Shown here piece by piece: positions 37,363-52,280 of a stretch of 64,000 nucleotides of DNA; position 1 is the stretch's first letter, and every line of letters begins with the position of its first letter. The position numbers were made by a program, and so were the translations under genes. The stretch is from Pseudomonas kitaguniensis. GTDB taxonomy: Bacteria; Pseudomonadota; Gammaproteobacteria; Pseudomonadales; Pseudomonadaceae. The notes under the pieces are model-generated. The model saw nothing but the letters and a program-made list of their open reading frames with translations, was not told where the DNA came from and ran no database searches. Location of the stretch: the NCBI RefSeq assembly GCF_009296165.1, contig NZ_VUAZ01000065.1, positions 16,091-80,090 of the forward strand, read 5' to 3'.

Positions 37363-38521
37363 CGGCAAATCCCAGGCTGCCCTGCTTGACCAGTTCGCAC
37401 AGCAGGTTGCAGCCATCTTCGTCTTTGAGCCATTCGCCGAGGTTATCGCTGTGCAGCGCATCGGCCGAACACACCAGTTTCAACAACTCGCGCAGTTTGC
37501 CCGGCAGATAACGGCTCTGGCCACTGGCGAACAGCAACACGTCGTCGTCGACTTCCGACCAGGCCATGCGCGCGCTTGGGTTGCGCACCAGGATCGCGCC
37601 GCCTTCCAGGCTGTTGATGAAGTCTTCTTCGCCCAGTTCTTCGCCCGCCACCAGTTCCGGGTAGCGCGGCTCGGTCATGAACTGGCCGAACCAGGTCAGC
37701 AGCATGCGCTCGTCGCTCATGTGCTCGGCCAGCAGGCTTTTCAAGCGGCCAAGCGCATCGGCCTGAATCTGGTGCGGGTCGCTGACCGGCTGGGCGTCGG
37801 CGTCGGTGTAACGCTCTTCGTCCGTCAGGTATTGGCTGAGGAAGTCGGTGAAATGCGTCAGCACTTCGGCGGCGCTCGGTGCACGGAAACCCACCGAGTA
37901 GGTCATGCAGTCATCTTCGGCGATACCGAAGTGTGCCAGGCGCGGCGGCAGGTAAAGCATGTCGCCCGGTTCCAGTACCCATTCTTCGCTTTGTTCGAAT
38001 TCAGCGAGGATGCGCAGGTCGGCGTGTTGCAGCAGCGGGCTTTCGGAGCTGCACATCTGGCCGATTTTCCAGGTGCGCTTGCCTTGCGCTTGCAGCAGGA
38101 ACACGTCGTAGTTGTCGAAGTGCGGGCCGACGCTGCCACCGGGGGCGGCGAAGCTGATCATCACGTCGTCGATGCGCCAGCTTGGCAGGAAGCGGAAGTG
38201 TTCGAGCAACTCGGCAACTTCCGGCACAAACTGGTCGACCGCCTGCACCAGCAGGGTCCACTCGCGCTCGGGCAAGGTGCTGAAGGCGTCTTCGGCGAAC
38301 GGGCCGCGGCGCAGTTCCCAAGGGCGCTCGCCGTGCTCGATCACCAGGCGCGATTCGACTTCTTCTTCCAGGGCCAGGCCGGCCAATTCGTCGGCGTCGA
38401 TCGGGCTTTCGAAATCAGTAATGGCCTGACGGATCAGCAGGGGTTTTTTCTGCCAGTAGTCGCGCAGGAATTCCCGTGCCGTGATGCCGCCCAGAAGTTG
38501 AAGAGGGATGTCAGGATTCAT
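37355..38521 (-). CDS. roxA: ribosomal oxygenase RoxA (L16 arginine hydroxylase, YcfD-like)
   Basis: A 388-residue JmjC/cupin-fold Fe(II)/2-oxoglutarate oxygenase. The iron site is visible as GSVGPHFDNYDVFLLQ (HxD) with the distal His in LYLPPRLAHFGIAEDD; the N-terminus has the conserved REFLRDYWQKKPLLIRQA segment, and the C-terminal winged-helix-like domain is present. The E. coli homologue YcfD hydroxylates Arg81 of ribosomal protein L16. The ATG at 38521 (MNPDIPLQLLGG) was chosen over one eight codons upstream. It lies downstream of purB after a terminator. Confidence 0.88.
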   Translation of the reverse strand: MNPDIPLQLLGGITAREFLRDYWQKKPLLIRQAITDFESPIDADELAGLALEEEVESRLVIEHGERPWELRRGPFAEDAFSTLPEREWTLLVQAVDQFVPEVAELLEHFRFLPSWRIDDVMISFAAPGGSVGPHFDNYDVFLLQAQGKRTWKIGQMCSSESPLLQHADLRILAEFEQSEEWVLEPGDMLYLPPRLAHFGIAEDDCMTYSVGFRAPSAAEVLTHFTDFLSQYLTDEERYTDADAQPVSDPHQIQADALGRLKSLLAEHMSDERMLLTWFGQFMTEPRYPELVAGEELGEEDFINSLEGGAILVRNPSARMAWSEVDDDVLLFASGQSRYLPGKLRELLKLVCSADALHSDNLGEWLKDEDGCNLLCELVKQGSLGFADE

Positions 38522-38560
38522 GTGTAACCTATTGAAAGAAAGCACTTTTCAGACTGGAAT

Positions 38561-38587
38561 AAAAACGCCCGGCGCGGCCGGGCGTCT
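38561..38587 (-). terminator. terminator of purB
   Basis: acgcccggc / gccgggcgt with a 3-base loop, with T-run on the minus strand, about 20 bases after the purB stop. Confidence 0.8.
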
Positions 38588-38605
38588 CAAGAGGGCTTAC
38601 GCTAA

Positions 38606-40720
<2,115 letters not shown>

Positions 40721-40724
<4 letters not shown>

Positions 40725-41845
40725 GCCTGACGGCTCCAGGGCTCGGCGACTTCAATCACGCCACCGCCCAGGCAAATTTCGCCGTCGTAGAACACCACGG
40801 ATTGGCCCGGCGTGACTGCGCGTTGCGGGTCATCAAAGGTCGCGCGATAACCACTGGCGGTTTTTTCCAGGGTGCACGGCTGATCGCTCTGGCGATAGCG
40901 TACTTTGGCGGTCAGCCGGCGCGGTGTGCTCAAATCGACCGGGTTGACCCAGTAGATGTCCGAAGCGAGCAGGGCGCCGGAGAACAGCCAAGGGTGTTCA
41001 TTGCCCTGGCCAACGATCAGCTCGTTGTGTTCCAGGTCCTTGACCAGCACGTACCACGGCTCTTCACCGGCATCTTTCAGCCCGCCGATGCCCAACCCCT
41101 GACGCTGGCCGATGGTGTGGTACATCAGGCCGTGATGGCGGCCGATGACCTCGCCTTCGGTGGTTTTGATTTCGCCCGGTTGTGCCGGCAGGTATTGCTT
41201 GAGGAAATCGCTGAAGCGGCGCTCGCCGATAAAGCAGATACCGGTGGAATCCTTTTTCTTGGCCGTGGCCAGGCCATGTTTCTCGGCAATCTTGCGCACT
41301 TCGGGTTTTTCCAGCTCGCCCACCGGGAACAGGGTCTTGGCGATCTGTTCGCCGCCGACGGCGTGCAGGAAGTAGCTCTGGTCTTTGTTCGCGTCAAGGC
41401 CCTTGAGCAGTTCGGTGCGGCCCTCAATGTCGCGGCGGCGCACGTAGTGGCCAGTGGCGATCAGGTCTGCGCCCAAAATCATGGCGTAGTCGAGGAACGC
41501 CTTGAACTTGATCTCGCGGTTACACAGGATGTCCGGGTTCGGCGTACGGCCGGCCTTGTATTCGGCCAGGAAGTGCTCGAACACGTTGTCCCAGTACTCA
41601 GCGGCAAAGTTGGCGGTGTGCAGCTTGATGCCGATCTTGTCGCAAACGGCCTGAGCGTCCGCCAGGTCGTCCATCGCGGTGCAATATTCCGTTCCATCGT
41701 CTTCTTCCCAGTTCTTCATGAACAGGCCTTCCACCTCATAACCCTGCTCCATGAGCAGAACGGCGGAAACGGAAGAATCCACGCCGCCGGACATGCCGAC
41801 GATGACGCGCTTCTTTTGTGTGTCAGAAGGGGCTGGATCACGCAT
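40721..41845 (-). CDS. mnmA: tRNA-specific 2-thiouridylase
   Basis: Makes the 2-thio group of U34 in Lys/Glu/Gln tRNAs. The 374-residue protein has the PP-loop [13 protein letters not shown] (residues 19-31) that adenylates the base, the nucleophilic Cys in [16 protein letters not shown] and the sulfur-accepting Cys in [16 protein letters not shown]. It receives persulfide sulfur through the TusBCD-TusE relay, encoded at 62.5-63.8 kb in this window. It overlaps hflD by 4 bases. Confidence 0.96.
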
Positions 41846-41904
41846 AAGGTTTCAACGGGTGTCTTTAAAAAGGACGCGATTCTAGCAGGCTCGCGCCCGC
41901 AAGG

Positions 41905-42351
41905 CTAAAGAGAAGGGCGGATCAATTCGAGACTGTGGCGCTGACCCGCCAGATAATCATCGATACAGCGGATGATCAGCTCGCTGCGCCAGTCGTCGCG
42001 CACCGCCATCAGTTCGTCCCGCGTCAGCCAGCGGGCGCGGATGATGCCCTCGTCCAACTGATAGTCAGGGTGGTGTTTCAGGGCCTTGGCGATGAAACAC
42101 ACCCGTTGATAGGTCGCGCCATTGCTCGGCGCGGTGTACAGGTAAATCCCGAGAATGGCGGTGGCTTCGACGTCCCAGCCGGTTTCTTCGAGGGTCTCGC
42201 GCACGGCGGCCTCGGTCAGGGTTTCATTCGGGTCCAAGTGGCCGGCGGGCTGGTTGAGCACCGCGCGGCCGCCCTTGAGCTCTTCGACCATCAGGAAGCG
42301 GCCATTGTCTTCGACGACGGTGGCGACGGTGATGTGGGGTTGCCAGGTCAT
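41905..42351 (-). CDS. nudJ: NUDIX hydrolase, NudJ-like
   Basis: A 148-residue NUDIX protein with a perfect Nudix box at residues 37-59 (GHLDPNETLTEAAVRETLEE followed by TGW). NudJ-type enzymes hydrolyse thiamine pyrophosphate precursors and nucleoside di/triphosphates. The ATG at 42351 (MTWQPHITVATVVEDNGRFL) was chosen since the longer open frame has no family similarity. It lies 59 bases upstream of mnmA on the same strand, the usual neighbourhood. Confidence 0.88.
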   Translation of the reverse strand: MTWQPHITVATVVEDNGRFLMVEELKGGRAVLNQPAGHLDPNETLTEAAVRETLEETGWDVEATAILGIYLYTAPSNGATYQRVCFIAKALKHHPDYQLDEGIIRARWLTRDELMAVRDDWRSELIIRCIDDYLAGQRHSLELIRPSL

Positions 42352-42478
42352 GGGGAGCTCTCGATTGAAGGTGTGTGCATAAGCAAACGGCATGTCAAAT
42401 CTGACATTTTGTGATTTTACCCTGGCGTAGCTGTAGCGCAGTTTACCTCTCCAGAACACTTGCCACTGGAGAAATGAC

Positions 42479-43375
42479 ATGAGTCCGATTGCCCACAAAA
42501 GCTACGAGGTACGTCTTACATCGCCGCTGCCTATTGCCTTCATCTTGCTGTGGAGTTCCGGGTACATCGGCGGCGCATTTGGTGTTCGCTATGGCGAACC
42601 CTTCACCATGACGTTCTACCGCTTTGCCTTGGCTGCTTTGATTTTCCTGGGGGTAGCGCTCGCCATCAAGGCCGAGTGGCCGAAACGGCTCGCGCCCTAC
42701 CTGCATGCGGCAGCAGTGGGGTTGCTCTTGCAGGCTCTGCAGTTTGGCGGGCTTTACACCGGCATCAGCCAGGGCGTTCCCGCAGGGCAGGCCGCTCTGA
42801 TCGTCGGGTTGATGCCGGTGTTTGTAGTGATCGGAGCCTATTTCTGTTTAGGCGAGCAATTGCGTTGGCGTGACCTTCCGGGCTCGATTCTAGGTGTGGG
42901 TGGCGTTGCCATTGTTGTGGCCAGCAGCTTCTTCGGCTCCGAGGCGTCAATGGGCGGCTATGGCGCGGTAGGCCTGGCGCTGGTGGGTATCACGCTCGGA
43001 ACGCTCTATCAGAAACGCTTTCTGGGTGGCGTGAGCCTGTGGGTGGGCTGTTTCATTCAAATGGTTACCGCGTCGCTGGTCATGTTGGTGCTGGCTTACA
43101 CCACCGAAACCATGCAAGTGACCGAGTGGGTGCCATTCGCAGCGTCAGTGGCCTGGATCACGTTAATGAACTCCGTGGGGGCGCTGACGTTGCTGTATCT
43201 GATGATTCGGCGAGGTGAAGCGAGTAAGGCAACCAACTTGTTTCATGTTATTCCTGCGGTGACGCAGATCATGGCGTCGTTGGTGTTGGGTGAAGTGCCA
43301 AGTGTAATAGCGATAGTGGGGTTTATTGTTTCGGGCGTTGGTGTGTATTTGATGAATCATTCGCGGGCAAAGTAG
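42479..43375 (+). CDS. EamA/DMT family transporter
   Basis: A 298-residue inner-membrane protein with ten predicted transmembrane helices in two EamA repeats. The first opens PIAFILLWSSGYIGGAFGVR and ends near VLGVGGVAIVVASSFFG after the GLMPVFVVIGAYFCLGE helix; the second ends GEVPSVIAIVGFIVSGVGVY. DMT exporters of this kind usually export amino acids or other small metabolites. A tggag site precedes the ATG. It is followed in the same direction by a LysR regulator, which probably controls it. Confidence 0.85.
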   Translation: MSPIAHKSYEVRLTSPLPIAFILLWSSGYIGGAFGVRYGEPFTMTFYRFALAALIFLGVALAIKAEWPKRLAPYLHAAAVGLLLQALQFGGLYTGISQGVPAGQAALIVGLMPVFVVIGAYFCLGEQLRWRDLPGSILGVGGVAIVVASSFFGSEASMGGYGAVGLALVGITLGTLYQKRFLGGVSLWVGCFIQMVTASLVMLVLAYTTETMQVTEWVPFAASVAWITLMNSVGALTLLYLMIRRGEASKATNLFHVIPAVTQIMASLVLGEVPSVIAIVGFIVSGVGVYLMNHSRAK

Positions 43376-43447
43376 GAGGTCTTGACAGATATAGCTGGCG
43401 TCTTGCACTAATGCTTGGGCGCATTTATCCATTCGCATTGGTGTGTC

Positions 43448-44320
43448 ATGAGAGTCAATCTTGATATTCAGTCGCTGCGTAGTTTCCTGAAAGTCGCAGA
43501 GCTTGGCAGTTTCACTCGGGCCGCACAGGTGCTGAGCCTTACGCAGCCAGCGATCAGTCAACAGATTCGGCGGCTGGAGGATTTGCTGGGTGTCGAGCTT
43601 TTCGCTCGCGACAACCGCCAAGTGTTGCTCACGCTTGAAGGGGAGCGCCTGACCGGCTATGCGCAGCAGTTAGTCAGCGTCAACGATAAGGTGGGGGTTT
43701 TATTTGATGTGAGTCGCACTCAAGAGTCGGTAACGCTGGGCATTCCCGAATACTTTTGCGAGGAAATCCTGCAGCGCGTCATTCCTGTGGTCGCTCTTGA
43801 ACTGCCTTCAGTGCGTATTGTGGTCAAGGTGGCGCGTTCCGCGTTGCTCGCGGAAGCATTCAATGATGGGCTGGTTGATGTTGGCTTGATGATTGGCGAG
43901 TTGCCGAGAGTTGCGGGCGTACCTTTGCATGCACTTTCGCTAAAGTGGCTGGGCGGCGAGCTTGCGGTTGCCCCTTTTGACGGTGAGGAAGTTGCGCTGG
44001 CCTTGTTCAAGGCGCCTTGCGTGTTCAGGAGTTTGGCAATTCGGCGTTTGGAGGAAAGTGGCATCAGGTGGCGCTGCGTGTATGAGTCGGAAGATTTGAT
44101 GTCGTTGCGTTCAGCGGTCCAGGCAGGGGTGGGCGTAACGCTCCTGCCGTGGTTGGCCGAAGTTCCGGGGTTGAAAAATATAGAGGTGCTCGCGCATCTG
44201 CCAGTGCTTCCGGAGTTTGCTGTCGAACTCAAGCATAGGGCGGGCTGGGAGCCATGGTACAAGTCGCAGTTGCTCACGATTATCGAGGCGGCTTGGCGCA
44301 ATGAGTACGGCGTTGCATAA
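43448..44320 (+). CDS. LysR family transcriptional regulator
   Basis: A 290-residue regulator. The N-terminal winged helix-turn-helix is clear (LDIQSLRSFLKVAELGSFTR, then AAQVLSLTQPAISQQIRRLE and DLLGVELFARDNRQVLLTLE), followed by a LysR substrate-binding domain starting near VTLGIPEYFCEEIL. The ATG at 43448 was chosen over an upstream in-frame ATG. It follows the EamA gene by 72 bases in the same orientation, so the pair is likely one transport/regulation unit. Base composition in the second half is lower in GC than the flanking core genes, hinting at later acquisition. Confidence 0.88.
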   Translation: MRVNLDIQSLRSFLKVAELGSFTRAAQVLSLTQPAISQQIRRLEDLLGVELFARDNRQVLLTLEGERLTGYAQQLVSVNDKVGVLFDVSRTQESVTLGIPEYFCEEILQRVIPVVALELPSVRIVVKVARSALLAEAFNDGLVDVGLMIGELPRVAGVPLHALSLKWLGGELAVAPFDGEEVALALFKAPCVFRSLAIRRLEESGIRWRCVYESEDLMSLRSAVQAGVGVTLLPWLAEVPGLKNIEVLAHLPVLPEFAVELKHRAGWEPWYKSQLLTIIEAAWRNEYGVA

Positions 44321-44330
44321 ACACTTAAAA

Positions 44331-44362
44331 CACAAACCCCGGCACATGGCCGGGGTTTGTGG
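44331..44362. terminator. bidirectional terminator between the LysR gene and idh
   Basis: A long stem of cacaaaccccggc and its complement with a 4-base loop, between two convergent genes; it can stop both. Confidence 0.8.
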
Positions 44363-44377
44363 TGTCGCCTTACAACC

Positions 44378-47166
<2,789 letters not shown>

Positions 47167-47457
47167 TCAAGCCATTGTTAATGTGCCTTCTTCATGTTCA
47201 TGCGTGCATTGGGTTGCGAGCTTTTCCAGTGTGAGCATTTTCGCCGTCCCAATGTTGACCGCATGCAGCCCTTTCGGTCCCTGAATGGTTTCAAAGCTCA
47301 CCGATTGGCCAGCTTTGAGCGTCTTGTATCCTTCCATGGTAATCGCTGAGTAATGCGCAAAAAGATCTTCGTCGGGTTTGCCCTCGGCATTAATAAACCC
47401 GTAGCCCTTGGCATTGTTGAACCATTTCACCTTGCCATTGATCTTGACGCCAGACAT
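47167..47457 (-). CDS. cspD: cold-shock domain protein CspD
   Basis: A 96-residue cold-shock protein: MSGVKINGKVKWFNNAKGYG, with RNP1-type KGYGFI and RNP2-type DLFAHYSAI single-strand nucleic-acid-binding motifs, and a C-terminal extension (TQCTHEHEEGTLTMA) typical of CspD rather than CspA. In E. coli CspD inhibits replication and is degraded by Lon. The ATG at 47457 was chosen; Met codons 2 and 6 codons upstream are in frame. It is divergent from clpS, its usual neighbour. Confidence 0.88.
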   Translation of the reverse strand: MSGVKINGKVKWFNNAKGYGFINAEGKPDEDLFAHYSAITMEGYKTLKAGQSVSFETIQGPKGLHAVNIGTAKMLTLEKLATQCTHEHEEGTLTMA

Positions 47458-47682
47458 AACCATATCCCTCTGCACCAGACTCCATCACTGGAGTATCATC
47501 CAGTTTATCCGTCCTAACCCGAATAAATTAAGGTTGACTGCGCGGACCTTTTTTACCCACTGTGGGTTCTATTGGTTGTAACACTGATTCGCCGATAGTC
47601 AAGGCGACCAGTCAGTCAGAGTTGAAATTCTGACAGGTCGCCCCCACCACTGTATTTGAACCACTGACGAAACTTTCTTTCC

Positions 47683-48051
47683 ATGCATGCAATCAGCCAG
47701 ATTCGACTAACATTCAATCAGGATCGCCCGGATCAAGAGCACGATGACGACGGTTCTGCAGGCATTGCTGTTCAGGAGGCGAAGCCTGCCTTACAGGCGC
47801 CGCCGATGTACAAGGTGGTTTTGTTCAATGATGACTACACACCGATGGATTTCGTCGTCGAAGTGCTCGAGGTGTTTTTTAACCTGAACCGCGAGTTGGC
47901 GACCAAGGTAATGCTGGCCGTTCACACAGAAGGACGGGCAGTATGTGGAGTGTTTACCCGCGACATCGCCGAGACAAAGGCCATGCAGGTTAACCAGTAC
48001 GCCAGGGAAAGCCAGCATCCGCTACTCTGTGAAATCGAGAAGGACGGTTAA
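47683..48051 (+). CDS. clpS: ATP-dependent Clp protease adaptor ClpS
   Basis: N-degron recognition adaptor, 122 residues. The N-terminal about 40 residues are flexible; the folded core has [20 protein letters not shown], which lines the pocket for N-terminal Leu/Phe/Tyr/Trp, and [20 protein letters not shown]. It delivers substrates to ClpAP. It is 29 bases upstream of clpA, in the same direction, with the cspD gene divergent. Confidence 0.95.
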   Translation: MHAISQIRLTFNQDRPDQEHDDDGSAGIAVQEAKPALQAPPMYKVVLFNDDYTPMDFVVEVLEVFFNLNRELATKVMLAVHTEGRAVCGVFTRDIAETKAMQVNQYARESQHPLLCEIEKDG

Positions 48052-48080
48052 CGCCGACCACTTGGGTATGAGGTGAAGCT

Positions 48081-50349
48081 ATGTTAAACCGCGAGCTCGA
48101 AGTCACCCTCAATCTTGCCTTCAAGGAGGCTCGTTCGAAGCGTCATGAATTCATGACCGTCGAACACCTGCTGCTGGCACTTTTGGATAACGAAGCTGCC
48201 GCCACCGTTTTGCGTGCGTGTGGCGCCAACCTCGACAAACTCAAGCATGACCTGCAGGAGTTTATCGACTCCACCACGCCATTGATCCCCGTGCATGACG
48301 AGGACCGCGAAACTCAGCCAACGCTGGGCTTCCAGCGGGTGTTGCAGCGTGCTGTGTTCCATGTACAGAGCTCCGGTAAGCGTGAAGTCACAGGCGCCAA
48401 CGTGCTTGTGGCGATTTTCAGCGAACAGGAAAGCCAGGCAGTGTTCTTGCTGAAACAGCAGAGCGTTGCGCGCATTGATGTCGTCAACTACATCGCCCAC
48501 GGTATCTCCAAGGTGCCGGGCACGGCGATCATTCCGAGGGTGAGCAAGAAATGCAGGACGACGAGGGCGGTGAGTCTTCTTCTTCGGGCAACCCACTGGA
48601 TGCTTATGCCAGCAACCTTAACGAGTTGGCACGCCAGGGCCGGATTGATCCGTTGGTTGGGCGTGAGCTTGAGGTTGAGCGCGTGGCGCAGATCCTCGCG
48701 CGTCGTCGCAAAAACAACCCGCTGTTGGTGGGCGAGGCGGGCGTGGGTAAAACCGCGATCGCCGAAGGCTTGGCCAAGCGCATCGTCGATAACCAGGTGC
48801 CTGACCTGCTGGCCAACAGCGTCGTCTACTCGCTGGACCTTGGGGCATTGCTCGCAGGCACCAAGTACCGTGGCGATTTCGAGAAACGCTTCAAGGCGTT
48901 GCTCGGCGAACTGAAAAAACGTCCGCAAGCGATTTTGTTTATCGATGAAATTCACACCATTATTGGTGCCGGTGCGGCCTCCGGCGGGGTGATGGATGCG
49001 TCCAACCTGCTTAAGCCGTTGCTGTCGTCGGGTGATATTCGCTGCATCGGCTCGACCACGTTCCAGGAATTTCGCGGGATCTTCGAGAAAGACCGTGCCT
49101 TGGCGCGCCGCTTCCAGAAAGTCGACGTGTCCGAGCCTTCGGTTGAAGACACGATCGGCATCCTGCGCGGGCTCAAGGGGCGCTTTGAGGCGCACCATGG
49201 CATCGAATACACCGATGAAGCCTTGCGTGCTGCAGCAGAGTTGGCATCGCGCTATATCAATGATCGGCACATGCCGGACAAGGCGATTGACGTGATCGAC
49301 GAAGCGGGTGCCTACCAGCGCCTGCAGCCGGTCGAGAAGCGTGTGAAACGCATCGACGTGCCTCAGGTCGAGGACATCGTGGCGAAGATCGCGCGTATTC
49401 CGCCAAAACACGTCAACACCTCCGACCGGGAGCTGCTGCGTAACCTGGAGCGTGACCTCAAGCTGACCGTGTTTGGTCAGGATGCGGCCATCGACTCGCT
49501 GTCCACGGCGATCAAGTTGTCGCGTGCGGGCCTCAAGTCGCCAGACAAGCCGGTCGGTTCGTTCCTGTTCGCAGGCCCGACCGGCGTCGGCAAAACCGAG
49601 GCGGCGCGGCAGTTGGCCAAAGCCATGGGCATTGAGCTGGTGCGTTTCGACATGTCCGAGTACATGGAGCGCCACACCGTGTCGCGCCTGATCGGTGCGC
49701 CTCCGGGCTATGTCGGGTTCGACCAGGGCGGCCTGCTGACTGAAGCGATTACCAAGCAGCCGCATTGCGTGTTGCTGCTCGATGAAATCGAGAAGGCCCA
49801 CCCGGAAGTCTTCAACCTGCTGCTGCAGGTTATGGACCACGGCACGCTGACCGACAACAATGGGCGCAAAGCGGACTTCCGCAACGTGATCGTGATCATG
49901 ACCACCAACGCCGGTGCCGAAACGGCCGCGCGGGCTTCTATCGGCTTTACGCATCAGGATCACTCCTCTGATGCGATGGAGTGATCAAGAAGAGCTTCAC
50001 GCCGGAGTTCCGCAACCGCCTGGACACCATTATCCAGTTTGGTCGCCTCAGCCATGAGGTCATCAAAAGTGTGGTGGACAAGTTCCTTACCGAACTTCAA
50101 GCGCAGTTGGAAGACAAACGCGTGCAGTTGGAAGTGACGGATGCGGCGCGCAATTGGCTGGCAGAGGGTGGCTACGACGCGGCAATGGGCGCTCGCCCAA
50201 TGGCACGTCTGATCCAGGACAAGATCAAACGGCCGCTGGCCGAAGAGATCCTGTTTGGCGAACTGGCCGACCATGGTGGCGTGGTGCATATCGACCTGAA
50301 GGACGGCGAGCTGACCTTCGAGTTCGAAACCACAGCCGAAATGGCCTGA
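48081..50349 (+). pseudogene. clpA: ATP-dependent Clp protease ATP-binding subunit ClpA, two frameshifts
   Basis: AAA+ unfoldase of the ClpAP protease (about 756 aa if restored). Three consecutive frames carry the whole protein: 48081 to about 48520 (MLNRELEVTLNLAFKEARSK, N-domain, to GISKVPG); then to the stop at 49981-49983 (both AAA+ modules, with [13 protein letters not shown] and [13 protein letters not shown]alker A motifs); then to 50349 (IKKSFTPEFRNRLDTIIQFG to the end). The joins at 48518-48522 (gtgccgggcacggc, one C short of [15 protein letters not shown]) and 49979-49982 (atggagtgatc, one G short of MEVIKKSF) are each single-base losses. Two independent 1-base losses in an otherwise perfect gene suggest consensus errors; if real, ClpA is inactive. 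Confidence 0.88.
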
Positions 50350-50369
50350 CCGACAGCAGCACAAAAAGC

Positions 50370-50398
50370 AAAGGCGCCGAAAGGCGCCTTTTTGCTGT
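50370..50398 (+). terminator. terminator of clpA
   Basis: aaaggcgcc / ggcgccttt with a short loop followed by T-run, about 20 bases after the clpA stop. Confidence 0.85.
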
Positions 50399-50433
50399 CT
50401 GCAAATGCAATTGTCAGAACAATGAAGAGCCAG

Positions 50434-50452
50434 CGTGGGAGCAAGCTCCCCC
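50434..50452. repeat. single REP-like hairpin
   Basis: gggagc / gctccc with a 2-base loop, within a REP-like gtgggagcaagctccc core, in the space between clpA and infA. Confidence 0.5.
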
Positions 50453-50477
50453 GGTGTTTGCTAAAGCCTATGCACAC

Positions 50478-50506
50478 AAAAACGCCCGGCATAACCGGGC
50501 GTTTTG
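50478..50506 (-). terminator. terminator of infA
   Basis: aaaacgcccggc / ccgggcgtttt with a short loop, 12 bases after the infA stop; T-run on the minus strand. Confidence 0.8.
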
Positions 50507-50517
50507 TATTGACTTGA

Positions 50518-50736
50518 TTAACGAGCGCGGTAAGTGATGCGCCCTTTGCTCAAGTCATAGGGCGTCAGCTCGACGCGCACTTTGTCGCCGGTAAGAATAC
50601 GAATGTAGTTCTTGCGCATCTTGCCGGAGATATGCGCGGTTACGACGTGCCCATTTTCCAACTCCACACGAAACATGGTGTTGGGCAGGGTGTCGACGAC
50701 AGTGCCTTCCATTTCGAAGCTGTCTTCTTTCGACAT
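50518..50736 (-). CDS. infA: translation initiation factor IF-1
   Basis: A 72-residue S1/OB-fold protein, [20 protein letters not shown], with the conserved [20 protein letters not shown] and [20 protein letters not shown]. It binds the ribosomal A site during initiation. The ATG at 50736 gives exactly the family length. It is convergent with clpA, each with its own terminator. Confidence 0.96.
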
Positions 50737-50836
50737 GCAGTAAAGCCCTCGGTATCCAGTGAATGGCCCGGTGCAACTGCGCCAGGCAAAAGCGGCGTGC
50801 ATTGTGCCCGAAAAAGGGTGTTTAAGCCAAGGGGTT

Positions 50837-51544
50837 CTAGTTAAGCGTGACCCATCTTTGATTAATCAGCAGTTCTATGGGCCGATATTGGGTCTTGTAA
50901 TTCATTTTTTTGCAGTTTTTGATCCAGTATCCGAGGTACACCGCCTCAAGTTCCAGGCGCAGGGCTTCGCCGATTTGCCAGAGGATCGCGTAGCGCCCCA
51001 GGCTGCGGCGTTCTTCAGCCGGCTCATAGAAGGTGTAGACCGCCGAGAGGCCGTTAGGCAGCAAATCGGTCACGGCGACCGCCAGCAGGCGCCCCTCCAG
51101 GCGAAATTCATAAAAGCGCGAGAAGGGCAGGTCACGTACCAGGAACGTCGAAAACTGTTCGCGGCTGGGCGGGAACATATCGCCGTCGGCGTGGCGTTGT
51201 TCGATGTAGCGTTGGTACAGGTCGAAATATTCTTCGCTGAAGTCCGGCTTGGTTTCGGTGACCGTGAGGTCGGCATTGCGCTTGAGGATGCGCTTTTGGT
51301 TGCGGTCCGGCAAAAATTGCGCGACAGGCAGGCGTGCCGGCACGCAGGCATTGCAGTTCTGGCAGTGCGGCCGGTACAGGTGATCACCGCTGCGCCTGAA
51401 GCCCATCTCCGAAAGGTCGGCGTACACGTGCACGTCCATCGGCTGGCTGGGATCGAGGAACAGCGTGGTGGCCTGCTCATCGGGCAAATAGCTGCAGGAG
51501 TGGGCTTGAGTGGCATAAAACTTCAAGCGCGCCAGCTCGGTCAT
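50837..51544 (-). CDS. ate: aspartate/glutamate leucyltransferase (Bpt/Ate)
   Basis: A 235-residue arginyltransferase-like enzyme that adds leucine to proteins with N-terminal Asp/Glu, creating a ClpS-recognised N-degron. The N-terminal domain has [16 protein letters not shown] and the conserved cysteine cluster [13 protein letters not shown]; the C-terminal GNAT-like domain has [20 protein letters not shown] and [14 protein letters not shown]. The ATG at 51544 ([20 protein letters not shown]) fits. It is 55 bases downstream of aat on the same strand. Pseudomonas databases use ate or bpt. Confidence 0.92.
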
Positions 51545-51599
51545 GATCAACCCTCGGAATAACCTTTGAATAAGTGTAAGCCAGGTGCGCGCAAGTCGC

Positions 51600-52280
51600 T
51601 TAAGAAACCCACGGCCCGGCGTTGGGTTGGTCCAAATGGTTGCGCAGAAAGTCCGCGAACGTACTGCGTGGTATGGCGCGGGCGCCAAGGCTGTGCAGGT
51701 GGTCATTGGGCATTTGGCAGTCGATCAGCACAAAACCCCAGGCCTGCAATTGCCGGGTCAGTGTGGCAAAGCCGAATTTGGAGGCATTGTCGGCGCGGCT
51801 GAACATCGATTCACCAAAGAACAGTTGGCCCATCGCCAAACCATACAGGCCGCCGACCAGTTCGCCCTGGTCCCACACCTCCACGGAGTGCGCGTAGCCA
51901 CGCTGGTGCAGTTTCAGGTAGGCGCTTTGGATGCTTTCGGTGATCCAGGTGCTGTCGGCATACGCGCGGGGCGCTGCGCAGGCCTGGATGACGGCGGCAA
52001 AATCCTGATCGAAGGTCACCGTATACCGCTGCTGGCGCAATAATTTGCCGAGACTGCGCGATACGTGCAGCTCGTCGGGGAATATCACCGTGCGTGGGTC
52101 TGGCGACCACCAGAGGATGGGCTGGCCTTCGGAGAACCACGGAAAGCAGCCATGTCGATAGGCCTGCACCAGGCGCTCGGCCGACAGGTCGCCACCCGCG
52201 GCAAGCAGGCCATTGGGTTCACGCATGGCCTTGGCCAGTGGCGGAAAAGTCAGGGAGTCGCGTTGTAACCAGGTCAGCAT
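51600..52280 (-). CDS. aat: leucyl/phenylalanyl-tRNA-protein transferase
   Basis: A 226-residue enzyme that adds Leu/Phe to N-terminal Lys/Arg, the second route to ClpS/ClpAP degradation. Family motifs: [40 protein letters not shown], and [17 protein letters not shown]. The ATG at 52280 ([20 protein letters not shown]) gives the usual length, although the frame is open upstream. With ate, clpS and clpA it completes a bacterial N-degron set within 5 kb. Confidence 0.94.
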   Translation of the reverse strand: MLTWLQRDSLTFPPLAKAMREPNGLLAAGGDLSAERLVQAYRHGCFPWFSEGQPILWWSPDPRTVIFPDELHVSRSLGKLLRQQRYTVTFDQDFAAVIQACAAPRAYADSTWITESIQSAYLKLHQRGYAHSVEVWDQGELVGGLYGLAMGQLFFGESMFSRADNASKFGFATLTRQLQAWGFVLIDCQMPNDHLHSLGARAIPRSTFADFLRNHLDQPNAGPWVS

